Below, piece after piece: positions 25,319 to 33,544 of a stretch of DNA of 64,000 nt. The notes beneath the pieces were generated by a model. It saw only the letters and a program-made list of their open reading frames with translations. It was not told the origin of the DNA and made no database searches. Numbering within the stretch: the stretch's first letter is position 1; each line of letters starts with the position of its first letter. Source of the DNA: a virus. The stretch lies in IMG/VR virus record IMGVR_UViG_3300047095_000535, positions 19,708 through 83,707 of that record; one strand, given 5' to 3'. The position numbers and the translations under genes were made by a program.

Positions 25319-26197
25319 ATGAAAGCATATAAGGCAACTATAAATATGAAATGCTGGGAGCTTACTTATGAGGTAGGCAAGACGTATTCGATAACCCGTA
25401 TGGAAATGTGTGACCACGGGTTTCACTTCTGTCCGGTAGTGAGGGACGTTTTCAACTACTATCTATATACCAAGGATATTGTGGTGATAGAAATTGAGAT
25501 TCTTGGTAGTGTGGCCATCCTTGGAGATAAGGGGGTCACGGATAAGATGAAGGTTCTACGAGTCGTTCCAAAGGAAGAATATGGGGCGGAAGCACCTACT
25601 CTTGTATATGATGAGAGAGGAAACGTGGTTTCTGAAAATATTCGTGTTTGCTCGAAGTTTGAAAACGGGTTGTATACGTATGAATATGACGAGCGTAACA
25701 ATATGACTCGTAAAACTCTTCCCAACGGTGTTGAATGGGTGTACGAGTATGATGAGGGAAACCGCATGACCAGACAGACTTGTTCGAATCGTGGTACTGA
25801 ATGTGAGTACGCGTATAATGAGCGTGGCAACATGATTTCTAAGACCTCTAGCCATGGCACATTGACGTTTGAGTATGATGAGCGCAACAATCTAATCTCT
25901 GAATCATCTTCCGGGGGAAATGCTCCAACGACACATAAATATGATGAGCGTAACAACCGGATCTCGACAGACCGGAACGGTAGCTTTACTACTTGCGAGT
26001 ATGACGAACGAGATAACAAGATTTCGGAAACAGATGGAAGTGGGCATAAGAGTGTGTTTGGTTATGATGATCAAAATCGACGCGTTTCTTCTATATACGG
26101 TCCTTACGGTGATACATACCTCAATAGGTATGACGAAGCGGGCAATTTGGTGTTTTCATCCACTCCTAGATATCATTGGGCCATAACAATCGAGTAA
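25319..26197 (+). CDS. YD-repeat protein with N-terminal DUF7666-like domain (copy 1)
   Basis: A 292-residue protein. Residues 1-89 (MKAYKATINMKCWELTYEVG, then MCDHGFHFCPVVRDVFNYY) resemble the small domain named DUF7666. Residues about 95-280 are eight or nine degenerate repeats of about 20 residues centred on YDERNN or YDERGN, the YD repeat of Rhs and teneurin proteins, followed by a C-terminal ITIE. A paralogue lies at 44023-44850 with the same plan. Start ATG 25319 is set by the promoter; the upstream in-frame ATG at 25262 lies in the previous gene. Function unknown; no toxin domain and no signal peptide. Confidence 0.85.
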   Translation: MKAYKATINMKCWELTYEVGKTYSITRMEMCDHGFHFCPVVRDVFNYYLYTKDIVVIEIEILGSVAILGDKGVTDKMKVLRVVPKEEYGAEAPTLVYDERGNVVSENIRVCSKFENGLYTYEYDERNNMTRKTLPNGVEWVYEYDEGNRMTRQTCSNRGTECEYAYNERGNMISKTSSHGTLTFEYDERNNLISESSSGGNAPTTHKYDERNNRISTDRNGSFTTCEYDERDNKISETDGSGHKSVFGYDDQNRRVSSIYGPYGDTYLNRYDEAGNLVFSSTPRYHWAITIE

Positions 26198-26213
26198 AAC
26201 ACTAGGATATCAT
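26195..26213 (+). promoter_or_regulatory. Early-type promoter without a start codon at six bases
   Basis: Box TAAAACACTAG at 26195-26205, -10-like TATCAT at 26208-26213. No start codon lies at the usual distance; the next gene starts at 26261 after a second promoter. Confidence 0.55.
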
Positions 26214-26224
26214 GGCGTCGTCAC

Positions 26225-26252
26225 TTGACAAATGGGATTTTAATAGTAGAAT
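26225..26252 (+). promoter_or_regulatory. Sigma-70-like promoter of the rIIB-like gene
   Basis: TTGACA at 26225-26230, a 16-base spacer, TAGAAT at 26247-26252, eight bases to ATG 26261. One of only two places where a canonical -35 is visible. Confidence 0.65.
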
Positions 26253-26260
26253 AAGAAGGT

Positions 26261-27262
26261 ATGAAGTACATTACAAACACAGCAGCAATCGTGCTTTTTC
26301 TTGACGGGAAAAGCGTTCGGGTGGAAAAAACGGACAGACGTTATCCACTAATTGTCAAGGTTTTCCAACTTCCGTTGGAAGATCAAGAGGCGGAAGTCAA
26401 TCGTATCCTTGGGATACCGGAGGATAAACTGGAAGATGTTATCGCGGATGAGGAACATTTCGATGTGGTAGACGGCAACGTGTATTACAATGGGGAGGAA
26501 CTCCCGCCCGCACTTTCAACGAAAGTGAAGTCCATTATCAAGGATGGTCTCCCACTAGGACACTTTGAAGCGTTTTGGAAGAAACTGTCTCTTAACCCTA
26601 GTTCCACTTCCGTTAAGGAGTTGGTGGACTTTTTGGAGTATAAGGAACTCCCTATTACGGAAGACGGATGCTTCCTTGCTTACAAGGGCGTTTCCCCTAC
26701 TCTTTATTCCATCCATGGAAACAAGGAAACTAAGGTTGTTAGAGGTCAGGTGGATGAAACCGGGCATATTTACAACGGAGTTGGTGAGATCGTGGAAGTT
26801 CTTCGTCGGGACGTCGATGACAATCGTCACAACGAATGTTCACACGGTCTCCATGTCGGTTCACTGGATTATGCTTCGGGATGGGGCCATATGATGGTTG
26901 TCGTCAAGGTCAATCCTGCGGATGTTGTGTCGGTTCCTGCCGGCTGTTCATTCCAGAAGTGCCGCGTTTGTAAGTATGAAGTGGTTTCCGCGTATGGACA
27001 GGAAATCACCGCATCCGTGGTTGACGAGAAGGGCGAATCCACGTTGGTTCCCGATGTTCAAAAGGAACGTTCCGCTACGGTGGATCGTATCGAGAAGTAT
27101 CTCACTGGAAAACGCGAAGACGGGTATGATGAAGTCACTGTTCGTCAGATTCAGAATATTTTCTCCCCTAATTGGGTGACTCGCATGGAAGTGTTGGACG
27201 CTTTACAAGAGTTGGATGAGTATTGGGAGTCTTATGACGGAGCGGACTACGTGGAACTGTAA
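26261..27262 (+). CDS. rIIB: rIIB-like protein
   Basis: A 333-residue protein with the layout of T4 rIIB: an N-terminal beta region, then a central domain with VDFLEYKELPITEDGCFLAY (about residues 122-141) and NECSHGLHVGSLDYASGW (about 190-207), the conserved core I recognise from rIIB-like proteins, and a C-terminal helical part with VTVRQIQNIF. In T4, rIIA and rIIB are linked to the membrane and affect lysis and exclusion by prophages. Here the rIIA homologue is about 30 kb away. It has a tandem promoter and its own terminator. Confidence 0.85.
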   Translation: MKYITNTAAIVLFLDGKSVRVEKTDRRYPLIVKVFQLPLEDQEAEVNRILGIPEDKLEDVIADEEHFDVVDGNVYYNGEELPPALSTKVKSIIKDGLPLGHFEAFWKKLSLNPSSTSVKELVDFLEYKELPITEDGCFLAYKGVSPTLYSIHGNKETKVVRGQVDETGHIYNGVGEIVEVLRRDVDDNRHNECSHGLHVGSLDYASGWGHMMVVVKVNPADVVSVPAGCSFQKCRVCKYEVVSAYGQEITASVVDEKGESTLVPDVQKERSATVDRIEKYLTGKREDGYDEVTVRQIQNIFSPNWVTRMEVLDALQELDEYWESYDGADYVEL

Positions 27263-27283
27263 GTTCTAAGCGGACAAAACAAG

Positions 27284-27320
27284 GGGATGGGAGAGCGAAA
27301 CATATCTCCCATCCCATTTT
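27284..27320 (+). terminator. Intrinsic terminator after the rIIB-like gene
   Basis: A perfect 11-bp stem, GGGATGGGAGA (27284-27294) with TCTCCCATCCC (27305-27315), 10-base loop, then ATTTT. Confidence 0.9.
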
Positions 27321-27368
27321 AAGAAAAAAAAATACTAGCTTGGTTTATCGAGCAATAAGATTTCACAT

Positions 27369-27386
27369 TAAACACTAGAATACTAT
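27369..27386 (+). promoter_or_regulatory. Early-type promoter (TAAACACTAG box)
   Basis: Box at 27369-27378, -10-like TACTAT at 27381-27386, six bases to ATG 27393. Confidence 0.72.
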
Positions 27387-27392
27387 AAACAT

Positions 27393-27719
27393 ATGGAAAA
27401 CGTATTAAAACTATATATCAGAAACGAGAAGAATCAACCAAGAGGCGTCGTGGTGGCGGTAAAAGTCGGTGATCAGATGTGTTACGGATTTTCCCTTCTA
27501 AACACTCGTCTTGACAAGTGGGATAGGGTGAAAGGTACTGCGATTGCGATGGCGAGAGCAGCGGCGGCATCTTATAAACTGCCTGTTGTTCCGGAACGCG
27601 AAAAGATGGTTGTTGATGGTTTTAACAAGCTTCAGGATCGGGCCTTGAAATACTTCAAGGACATTCCACCGGAAAACATTCGCATCGATCTTACGGTTGA
27701 TGAAGAAGAGGAGTGGTAA
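27393..27719 (+). CDS. Hypothetical phage protein, 108 aa
   Basis: Not recognised with certainty. The segment GVVVAVKVGDQMCYGFSLLN, then TRLDKWDRVKG and AIAMARAAA, is a pattern seen in small phage proteins of unknown function ('YGFSL.NP.DKFdk..G..IA..RA'). Acidic C-terminus. Ordinary early gene with its own promoter. Confidence 0.62.
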   Translation: MENVLKLYIRNEKNQPRGVVVAVKVGDQMCYGFSLLNTRLDKWDRVKGTAIAMARAAAASYKLPVVPEREKMVVDGFNKLQDRALKYFKDIPPENIRIDLTVDEEEEW

Positions 27720-27851
27720 CAGTTTTAATGCTCTCTGGAGTCCTGCATGTCGCGATCAGGATAGCCTGTCATGTGAGAACCATGCGGAGGGCAACCAATT
27801 TCGTCCATCAAAGGCGGGTTATTCCCATCCTGTCAATATAATAGGAATACC
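27720..27851 (+). other. Gene-free leader with possible RNA hairpins
   Basis: A 132-base gap. Possible pairings include CAGG with CCTG around ATAG near 27756, and GGTTATTCC with GGAATACC, whose second arm touches the GTG start at 27852. A TATAAT at 27837-27842 lies nine bases before that GTG but has no early box. It is not a tRNA by eye. Confidence 0.35.
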
Positions 27852-28076
27852 GTGAATAAAATAAACGGTCCCTTTAGACGATTTGATTTTATGAATAAAA
27901 GCGACTGGAATAAATACCAAGTCACCAATGTCAGTTTTGGTACGAAACTCGTATCCGAGCTGACATTGGCGCAGGCGAAAACAGAACTTTGTATTGCCAT
28001 AGACATGATCGAACAGATGGTCGAACATAATAAAAAAGCAATGCAGGTAGTTACAAAACAATACGACAATGATTGA
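27852..28076 (+). CDS. Hypothetical protein, 74 aa
   Basis: Small, starting at GTG. Contains FMNKSDWNKYQVTNVSFGTK and a C-terminal helix. The pattern 'LTLAQAKTELCIAIDMIEQM' suggests a helical hairpin. Not recognised. It overlaps the next gene by eight bases. Confidence 0.5.
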   Translation: MNKINGPFRRFDFMNKSDWNKYQVTNVSFGTKLVSELTLAQAKTELCIAIDMIEQMVEHNKKAMQVVTKQYDND

Positions 28077-28239
28077 CATAGAAGCAGGAGTTGATAAGGA
28101 CGGAAATCGATTTGTACAGGTGTTACAAGATAGATGGTTACAGTTTATTCGGGAGCAACCTTTAACAGCCGAAAGATATCAGCTTTGGGAAAAGTTGAAA
28201 GCGGATTATCTTGATGGACGGGAGGATTCCAATGACTAA
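28069..28239 (+). CDS. Hypothetical protein, 56 aa
   Basis: A small ORF (MIDIEAGVDKDGNRF...), embedded between two genes by eight-base overlaps on both sides (ATGATTGA and ATGACTAA), a layout used repeatedly in this phage. Helical and charged; function unknown. Confidence 0.55.
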   Translation: MIDIEAGVDKDGNRFVQVLQDRWLQFIREQPLTAERYQLWEKLKADYLDGREDSND

Positions 28240-28630
28240 TAGACTACCCAAACTAACGGGGCGGGAAATGCGGAAGTTTGATTTTTTCGGATGGTTTATG
28301 TGCGCGGTTGGAGGTCTTCTACTCTATGTTTATACGAAACATGCCATGGAGTTCGACTCCCATTCGTGGTGGGGAGTGGTTCTTGTCTTATGGGTCTTTT
28401 ATGACTATGTGACACGGGTAGCCTTCGGACGAGTCTACCAGTTCGTGTTTTTTGACACTATTCTGCGGAAGTTGTACAAGATACAGTCGTCTTCAGATAT
28501 GTATTACGTATGTGCCGAGAATGAAGAGGAGTTGGCCTTATACATGCACCTTCATTACCCGAATGTCAAGTATACGATTGAAGAGGAATCACACGTCGAG
28601 TCGTTTATCAGAACGGACGAACATCAATAA
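28232..28630 (+). CDS. Membrane protein, two TM segments
   Basis: A 132-residue protein started at ATG 28232, which overlaps the previous stop. Two hydrophobic segments are visible: FGWFMCAVGGLLLYVY and WWGVVLVLWVFYDYV. The C-terminal 70 residues look soluble. Its stop TAA is part of the next promoter box. The upstream in-frame ATG at 28211 lies inside the previous gene. Function unknown. Confidence 0.6.
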   Translation: MTNRLPKLTGREMRKFDFFGWFMCAVGGLLLYVYTKHAMEFDSHSWWGVVLVLWVFYDYVTRVAFGRVYQFVFFDTILRKLYKIQSSSDMYYVCAENEEELALYMHLHYPNVKYTIEEESHVESFIRTDEHQ

Positions 28631-28645
28631 ACACTAGCGGATAAT
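28628..28645 (+). promoter_or_regulatory. Early-type promoter (TAAACACTAG box)
   Basis: Box at 28628-28637 (its TAA is the previous stop), -10-like GATAAT at 28640-28645, six bases to ATG 28652. Confidence 0.72.
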
Positions 28646-28651
28646 ACTCAC

Positions 28652-29152
28652 ATGTTACTGAAATACACAGACGGGGATTTGTTGGATATGCTGGATGAGG
28701 GAAGGGTAAACTATGTCCTTCATTGTTGCAATTGTCAGGCTATAATGGGGTCTGGAATTGCGGTTCAGATCAAGAATCGATATCCAGCGGTCTATCAGGC
28801 TTATTTAAATCATCACGATCTCATGGGTCTTGAATTGGGTACGGTATCATACGGTAAAATAGGGGATATCGCAAGTATGATGAGGCGTTATATTTTTAAC
28901 TTACACGCACAACATTTATTTGGAACCGGGGATCGGTTTGTCGATTACGAGGCATTGTATAAATCGATGGAGCGGGCTAGGGATATTATCGTTAGTAATA
29001 TCGGGGGAGTTGGCACTGTAGGAGTGCCGTATAATATGGCGGCGTTTAGAGCGGGGGGAGATTTTCGCATCGTCGAGACTATGTTGGAAGTAATTTTTGA
29101 GAATACCAGTTTGGATGTAATGATAGTAAAATACAACGGAAAAAACGTATGA
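28652..29152 (+). CDS. Macro domain protein (ADP-ribose binding)
   Basis: A 166-residue protein formed by one macro domain. Visible motifs: YTDGDLLDM, HCCNCQAIMGSGIAVQIKNR (about residues 25-45), which is the ADP-ribose-binding loop of Poa1p/ALC1-type macro domains, and GVPYNMAAFRAGGDF near the C-terminus. Such domains bind or hydrolyse ADP-ribose derivatives, including removing ADP-ribose from nucleic acids or proteins. With the NADAR and NAMPT genes downstream it suggests handling of ADP-ribose during infection. It overlaps the next gene by four bases. Confidence 0.88.
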   Translation: MLLKYTDGDLLDMLDEGRVNYVLHCCNCQAIMGSGIAVQIKNRYPAVYQAYLNHHDLMGLELGTVSYGKIGDIASMMRRYIFNLHAQHLFGTGDRFVDYEALYKSMERARDIIVSNIGGVGTVGVPYNMAAFRAGGDFRIVETMLEVIFENTSLDVMIVKYNGKNV

Positions 29153-29784
29153 AAAAGACAGCAGTAAAGAAAACAGTGGCGAAAAAAACAGCGAAGAAAG
29201 TGGCGACCAAAACCTCTCCTAAAGACCCAAGAAAGGAAGCAGTGCGGGCGTTTTACAACTTCTTCAAGAAGTATGACCAAGCGGAATTATCTACCAAGGT
29301 GATTCCAGTTGACGGGGTGGTGATCAATGCGACTTACCAAATATGTATATATGAGGACTATATGGATATCGATTGGTGTTCGTATGACGACGAAACCGTA
29401 TCCCCTACGGTTAGAAAATTCATGGACGTGATGAACATGGAAAATTGGGAGTGCTGGTTCGACGATAACGTGGACTCGTCTTCTTTGGATGAGTATTCCA
29501 AGGAAGTCGATGCTATCTGTAACGAGTATAGAACCTTGATCAATGCTCTTATAAAACATGGGTTCTCCGTCGAAGGGGTGTTGGATATTTTCGAAACCGT
29601 CGATAACTTCGAGACTGCTTACAAGCAATGCTCGTCTAATAACGTGCGGACCATTTACCTGAACTCTTCGTATAGTGCGGAAGTTCGTGAAGGGTTCGGC
29701 TACGTCAAGGTCGGGTGTCAGAAAATTGACATCGACTCAGTGAGAGGCATTCTCGCCGCGTATGACGAGCTTAATCCTCAATAA
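29149..29784 (+). CDS. Hypothetical protein with Lys/Ala-rich N-tail
   Basis: A 211-residue protein. The first 25 residues are a repetitive Lys-Ala-Val-Thr tail (KKTAVKKTVAKKTAKK) like histone H1 or nucleoid-protein tails, probably binding nucleic acid. The remaining domain is acidic and not recognised. Coupled to the macro-domain gene by a four-base overlap, so a role with it is possible. Its stop TAA lies in the next promoter box. Confidence 0.6.
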   Translation: MKKTAVKKTVAKKTAKKVATKTSPKDPRKEAVRAFYNFFKKYDQAELSTKVIPVDGVVINATYQICIYEDYMDIDWCSYDDETVSPTVRKFMDVMNMENWECWFDDNVDSSSLDEYSKEVDAICNEYRTLINALIKHGFSVEGVLDIFETVDNFETAYKQCSSNNVRTIYLNSSYSAEVREGFGYVKVGCQKIDIDSVRGILAAYDELNPQ

Positions 29785-29799
29785 ACACTAGGATACCAT
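29782..29799 (+). promoter_or_regulatory. Early-type promoter (TAAACACTAG box)
   Basis: Box at 29782-29791, -10-like TACCAT at 29794-29799, five bases to ATG 29805. Confidence 0.7.
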
Positions 29800-29804
29800 A
29801 AGGT

Positions 29805-31202
29805 ATGAAGTTAAGCGTATCAAAGGATGCAGACCCTAACTACCTTGCGGTTGTTGTAACTATTCCCGAAATCAAGCCTCACCCCAACGCAGACAAGTTG
29901 AGTTGTGTGGAGATTTTCGGGAATAGCATCATCATCGCCAAGGATATGTATGCGGTTGGTGAGAAGGTCGTGTATTTCCCGGTGGAATCATGCTTGAAAC
30001 CCGAGTTTTTGTCTTGGGCGAATCTGTTTGACAAACCGGAGCTGAATGCGGATGAAAAGACCAAGGGGTTTTTCCATGTCAAGGGTTGTCGTGTCAAAGC
30101 GATCAATCTGCGGCAGATGCCCTCTCAGGGATTTCTATACAAGACCGAACAACTGGCCAAGTACTATAAGATTTCCGATTCGGAGTTTAAAGTCGGGGAA
30201 TCCTTTGATACGGTGGGCGACCACCAATTAGTTACCAAATACATTAGACCGGAGAGTAACAGTGGTCAACAGAACTTCAAGAAGAGTAAGATCCCAGCAT
30301 GGGTGAACAACACTCTAGGATATCTTCCTAGACCCGTTCGTAGGATGGTATATCCGCCTATCAAGTGGTACTACAAGGTGGATGCCCAAGAGGGGTTCAA
30401 ATCCAGAATTGTCGAAGGGCAGTTTCATTACCACTATAAAACCGAGCATCTTGGCAAGAATATCTTCGCGCTGAATCCGGATGATAATATCACGATTACC
30501 CACAAGTGTCATGGTACATCCGCAATTTATGGAAACCTGCTTTGTAAGAGAAACCTGTCCCTTCTGGACAGATTATATAAGGCTTGTGGAAAAGCGGTAA
30601 AAGAAACTGAGTATAGATTGGTATACTCTTCTCGTTCCGTGGTCAAAAACCGGAAGGATGGAAGATACACGGACGATCTATGGGGTAAACACGCGGAAGA
30701 ATTGGAAGGTAGGATTCCAGAGGGGTACACCGTGTACTCCGAGATTGTTGGATGGGCGTCTTCCGGTAAAATGATCCAGAAGGACTACGACTATGGTATT
30801 ACTAGAGGCGAGTCCGAGCTTTGGGTGTATAGAATCACTCATACCGATGCCGAAGGGGTGATCAAAGAATTGTCTTGGAACGCTATCGATGTTTTCTGCA
30901 CCGAGTATGAACTGAAGATGGTCCCGGTTATTTGGGACGGATTCGACGGAGACGCCAAGGATGTTTTTCCTGATATCGTCATAGATGACAACTGGAGGGA
31001 TAACTTCCTACACAGGCTCAAGGAAACTTACCTAGACAAACCATGCGCGTTCTGCTCTACTGGCGTAGTCGGGGAGGGTATCGTGGTTAAAATCAATTCC
31101 AAGGAAGCTAAACCAGCGTTGAAGTTCAAATCTCCTTTATTCACAATTAAAGAATCGTCTGCTAGAGACGCAGGAGAAGTTGACATGGAGGAGGAAAGCT
31201 AA
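29805..31202 (+). CDS. RNA ligase with N-terminal OB-like domain (DRB0094/Rnl5-like)
   Basis: A 465-residue protein. The N-terminal domain (EIKPHPNADKLSCVEIFGNS, EKVVYFPVESCL) looks like the OB-type domain of DRB0094-family RNA ligases. The nucleotidyltransferase core carries motif I as KCHG in THKCHGTSAIYGN (nucleophile Lys about 233), a later YSEIVGW and motif V-like VVGEGIVVKIN. It seals RNA ends through a lysyl-AMP intermediate. It is one of three RNA ligases in this window, each under its own promoter or leader. Confidence 0.85.
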   Translation: MKLSVSKDADPNYLAVVVTIPEIKPHPNADKLSCVEIFGNSIIIAKDMYAVGEKVVYFPVESCLKPEFLSWANLFDKPELNADEKTKGFFHVKGCRVKAINLRQMPSQGFLYKTEQLAKYYKISDSEFKVGESFDTVGDHQLVTKYIRPESNSGQQNFKKSKIPAWVNNTLGYLPRPVRRMVYPPIKWYYKVDAQEGFKSRIVEGQFHYHYKTEHLGKNIFALNPDDNITITHKCHGTSAIYGNLLCKRNLSLLDRLYKACGKAVKETEYRLVYSSRSVVKNRKDGRYTDDLWGKHAEELEGRIPEGYTVYSEIVGWASSGKMIQKDYDYGITRGESELWVYRITHTDAEGVIKELSWNAIDVFCTEYELKMVPVIWDGFDGDAKDVFPDIVIDDNWRDNFLHRLKETYLDKPCAFCSTGVVGEGIVVKINSKEAKPALKFKSPLFTIKESSARDAGEVDMEEES

Positions 31203-31441
31203 TGAGTACTCTAAAGCTAGTAAAAATTAAAACAATCTGCGGATGCGAAGGATGGGCGGGCTTTTTCGGCTATAATGAAAACGGTGATCAACCGGAATGT
31301 AACGCGGACGTTGTATTGGAGGTAGAGGAAGATTGTCTTTATGAAGAAGATGGAAGACTCTACTTGGCTTATGATGAGACTTGTCCGGTATGTGGGGGCA
31401 ACTTGGTATGGCCCCAAGAGTGGGAGATAGTGAAGGAGTAA
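31202..31441 (+). CDS. Small zinc-ribbon-like protein
   Basis: A 79-residue protein with two cysteine groups, TICGCEGW near the start and DETCPVCGGNLVW near the end, likely one zinc site. Acidic. Starts on the stop codon of the ligase gene (TAATG), so it is coupled to it. Function unknown. Confidence 0.6.
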   Translation: MSTLKLVKIKTICGCEGWAGFFGYNENGDQPECNADVVLEVEEDCLYEEDGRLYLAYDETCPVCGGNLVWPQEWEIVKE

Positions 31442-31456
31442 TAACAAGGAAGTACT

Positions 31457-31747
31457 ATGGATAGAATATACTGTGGCCATACAAAGTTGATTTTTTATAG
31501 AAACCCCAACGGAAGGGTAGTTTGTTATTCTGATTCCGGAGACTCTCTCTCTTTATTGATGGACACTGGTCATGACGTTCCATATATAGTGAATAAACGG
31601 GCAAAAGTCCCAAGAGTGAAGTATAAATGTTGTTCGGTTTCACCGGAACCTTTATATGATCATTATTGGTGGATGGAAACGCTTCGAAATAATCCCGTTC
31701 CCGAGTATAAACATCAGCCAAAATCATTTAGGTGGGATCTCGACTGA
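31457..31747 (+). CDS. Hypothetical protein, 96 aa
   Basis: Not recognised. Contains RIYCGHTKLIFYRNPNGRVV and a C-terminal basic segment. Aromatic-rich. No own promoter is seen; it probably follows the ligase transcript. Confidence 0.5.
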   Translation: MDRIYCGHTKLIFYRNPNGRVVCYSDSGDSLSLLMDTGHDVPYIVNKRAKVPRVKYKCCSVSPEPLYDHYWWMETLRNNPVPEYKHQPKSFRWDLD

Positions 31748-31754
31748 AGAGAGA

Positions 31755-31772
31755 TAAACACTAGGATATCAT
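31755..31772 (+). promoter_or_regulatory. Early-type promoter (TAAACACTAG box)
   Basis: Box at 31755-31764, -10-like TATCAT at 31767-31772, six bases to ATG 31779. An ATG directly abuts the hexamer at 31773, but the spacing rule picks the second in-frame ATG. Confidence 0.72.
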
Positions 31773-31778
31773 ATGACC

Positions 31779-32258
31779 ATGACGACAACAAAAACTTGCT
31801 CACACCCCTTTCAGATAGACGGGGAACCGTGTGGAATGTGTGAGTTATTAAACACCGCGCCTTCGGGCTTGAGAATGTATTTTTTTGTAATGGGGAATAT
31901 ATCTGGTCGGCAACAGGGTATTCAAGCGGGTCATGCCGCACTGGAATATGCTCGTAAGTATGGCCACCAAAAACAGTATCAGGAATTTGTAGACCTTGAC
32001 AAGACTTTTATCCTGTTGGATGGGGGCGGTTCCCGGGATATGGTGACTAGGGTTCAGGAGTTGTTTGTACACGGCATACAACATGTCACCTTCAGTGAAC
32101 CCGATCTAAGCAATTCTATAAGCGCAATCGCGTTCATCGTTCCCGAGGTTATATACAACTTCGACGTTCAGGCGTATTGTGATGGCGATCCACGCTACCC
32201 CGAGGAAAATTACACCATCTTTCAATACTTAAGATCATTTAAACTGGCGAGCAACTAA
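31779..32258 (+). CDS. Peptidyl-tRNA hydrolase 2-like protein
   Basis: A 159-residue protein. After a short Cys/His N-terminus (CSHPFQIDGEPCGMC, a possible metal site), the domain from about residue 28 (YFFVMGNISGRQQGIQAGHA) follows the Pth2 pattern: 'hhV....l.-GK.aaQ.aHA', with GGGSRDMVTRVQEL and VTFSEPDL in the positions of Pth2. Pth2 enzymes release peptides from stalled peptidyl-tRNA. Several catalytic residues differ from the cellular enzymes, so activity is uncertain. Start chosen at ATG 31779. Confidence 0.62.
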   Translation: MTTTKTCSHPFQIDGEPCGMCELLNTAPSGLRMYFFVMGNISGRQQGIQAGHAALEYARKYGHQKQYQEFVDLDKTFILLDGGGSRDMVTRVQELFVHGIQHVTFSEPDLSNSISAIAFIVPEVIYNFDVQAYCDGDPRYPEENYTIFQYLRSFKLASN

Positions 32259-32259
32259 T

Positions 32260-32487
32260 ATGTCCAGATTCAACCTCAACAACGGCGTTACCCATGAGAA
32301 GCATGGGGATGGGCATGTCATCGCGACTGGCGATAGAGTATATGTTCGTTTCTTGTCCGGTGTGGTTGAGGTATGTTCGGAAGACGAGCTGATATCCAAT
32401 CCCAAGATTGGTCTTACTAGGAGTTTTAACAGGGGAAAGCGTCAATACGGAGTTTTTTCCAAGAAAGGGAGTAGAAAATATGAGTGA
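32260..32487 (+). CDS. Small SH3-like protein, 75 aa
   Basis: NGVTHEKHGDGHVIATGDRV followed by YVRFLSGVVEV suggests a small SH3/CSD-type beta barrel, common in nucleic-acid-associated phage proteins; the C-terminus is basic. Starts one base after the Pth2-like stop. Function unknown. Confidence 0.52.
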   Translation: MSRFNLNNGVTHEKHGDGHVIATGDRVYVRFLSGVVEVCSEDELISNPKIGLTRSFNRGKRQYGVFSKKGSRKYE

Positions 32488-32653
32488 GGGTTCTTGTAAA
32501 ACAATGAGGGTGATGGCTAAGGAAGCGATTGATAATACTGATTGGGATTCTTATTGGAAAAAGGTGGACGTGGAAGTTGCCAAAGATGCGGAGGCGTATA
32601 GAGAGTCTAGACGAAGGTCTGTAAAGGATATGAACAATATAGTACTAGACTAA
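32480..32653 (+). CDS. Hypothetical protein, 57 aa
   Basis: Starts at ATG 32480, overlapping the previous stop by eight bases (ATGAGTGA). Charged and helical. It is interrupted downstream by the inserted homing endonuclease, whose stop overlaps this gene's stop by four bases. The longer ORF starting at 32408 overlaps the previous gene and is rejected. Confidence 0.5.
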   Translation: MSEGSCKTMRVMAKEAIDNTDWDSYWKKVDVEVAKDAEAYRESRRRSVKDMNNIVLD

Positions 32654-33513
32654 TATCTATTTGGATGTTTTTCATAATAATTAATAATATATGTTTCCAT
32701 TTCTTGAAGCTTCTCCAATTTTCTTGTTAGGTAACAATCTTCCATATCGGTGTATAGAAAGTTTTTAATTTTTAGTATATCCTTCCTATCGTTAATCGTA
32801 TATTTAAAAATCGATTTCTTAGTTAAAATCTTAGTGTTGGAACGTAGTTGTAACGTGTCTTGTAAATAATTTTTAATAAATGAACATATGCTATATGTTC
32901 CCAAAAAGGAAATAGACGTCGAGGTTTGACTTTTATATGTTTTAATAAACGCACAACCATCTCCATCAAAATATCCTCTAATAAAATGTTTTATATAATA
33001 TGGTTCTAGGCTTGGTGGTTTAAGGGTGAAGGTTTTATTATCATGCAATCCTTGCTTACGGGCGTTTTCATAAAATCCTTTACTATATATTTGTAACAGC
33101 TTTTGGTTTTGGTGATTTTTTGATGCCCCTTTTCGAAAAAGAATTGGTCCGTTAAACTCACAATAAAACGATAGTCGTTCTAAAATATATGAGTCCCTCT
33201 CTTGTAATCCTATTTTAACTCTATAACCATCTTTTGTTTTGGATATATTTCCATCGGCGTATAATAACCCTAGAAAGTAAGCTTTGTCTATACTATTAAT
33301 ATCATTAAAATATTCTTCATTTAAGGTATATCGCCTACGAGGTGGTCTCAGTGCTACTCGGTATCTTTTTAAATTGCTGATAACGGTTGGAACGGGTATG
33401 TCCAACTGAGTAGATATCTCTTTAGTAGTTCGTCCTTCTTCATATAAAGAGATTATACTCTTTACAGACTCAATTCCCAACTTTTTACATGATCGTTTTC
33501 TCCTAATGTTCAT
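32650..33513 (-). CDS. LAGLIDADG homing endonuclease (copy 1)
   Basis: A 287-residue free-standing homing endonuclease. The N-terminal HTH (SIISLYEEGRTTKEISTQLD, then IPVPTVISNLKRY) is followed by two LAGLIDADG motifs: YFLGLLYADG (79-88) and FIRGYFDGDG (177-186), each with its catalytic acidic residue. More AT-rich than its neighbours. It is on the strand opposite to all surrounding genes and has a late octamer upstream. It is a selfish element that cuts DNA to spread, probably inserted between two early genes. Confidence 0.92.
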   Translation of the reverse strand: MNIRRKRSCKKLGIESVKSIISLYEEGRTTKEISTQLDIPVPTVISNLKRYRVALRPPRRRYTLNEEYFNDINSIDKAYFLGLLYADGNISKTKDGYRVKIGLQERDSYILERLSFYCEFNGPILFRKGASKNHQNQKLLQIYSKGFYENARKQGLHDNKTFTLKPPSLEPYYIKHFIRGYFDGDGCAFIKTYKSQTSTSISFLGTYSICSFIKNYLQDTLQLRSNTKILTKKSIFKYTINDRKDILKIKNFLYTDMEDCYLTRKLEKLQEMETYIINYYEKHPNRY

Positions 33514-33517
33514 TTAT

Positions 33518-33525
33518 ATATTTAA
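33518..33525 (-). promoter_or_regulatory. Late promoter octamer of a homing endonuclease
   Basis: TTAAATAT on the minus strand, four bases before the ATG at 33513. Confidence 0.62.
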
Positions 33526-33544
33526 CCAAACCGAATAGATTTTT

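Noticed and set aside
25459-26019. Minus-strand ORF of 186 codons over the YD-repeat gene
   Set aside because: Repetitive Leu/Ser/Arg sequence is the reverse translation of the YD repeats.
27720-27851. Possible tRNA in the gap
   Set aside because: Neither a cloverleaf nor a TTCRA-type arm could be fitted; kept only as a possible structured leader.
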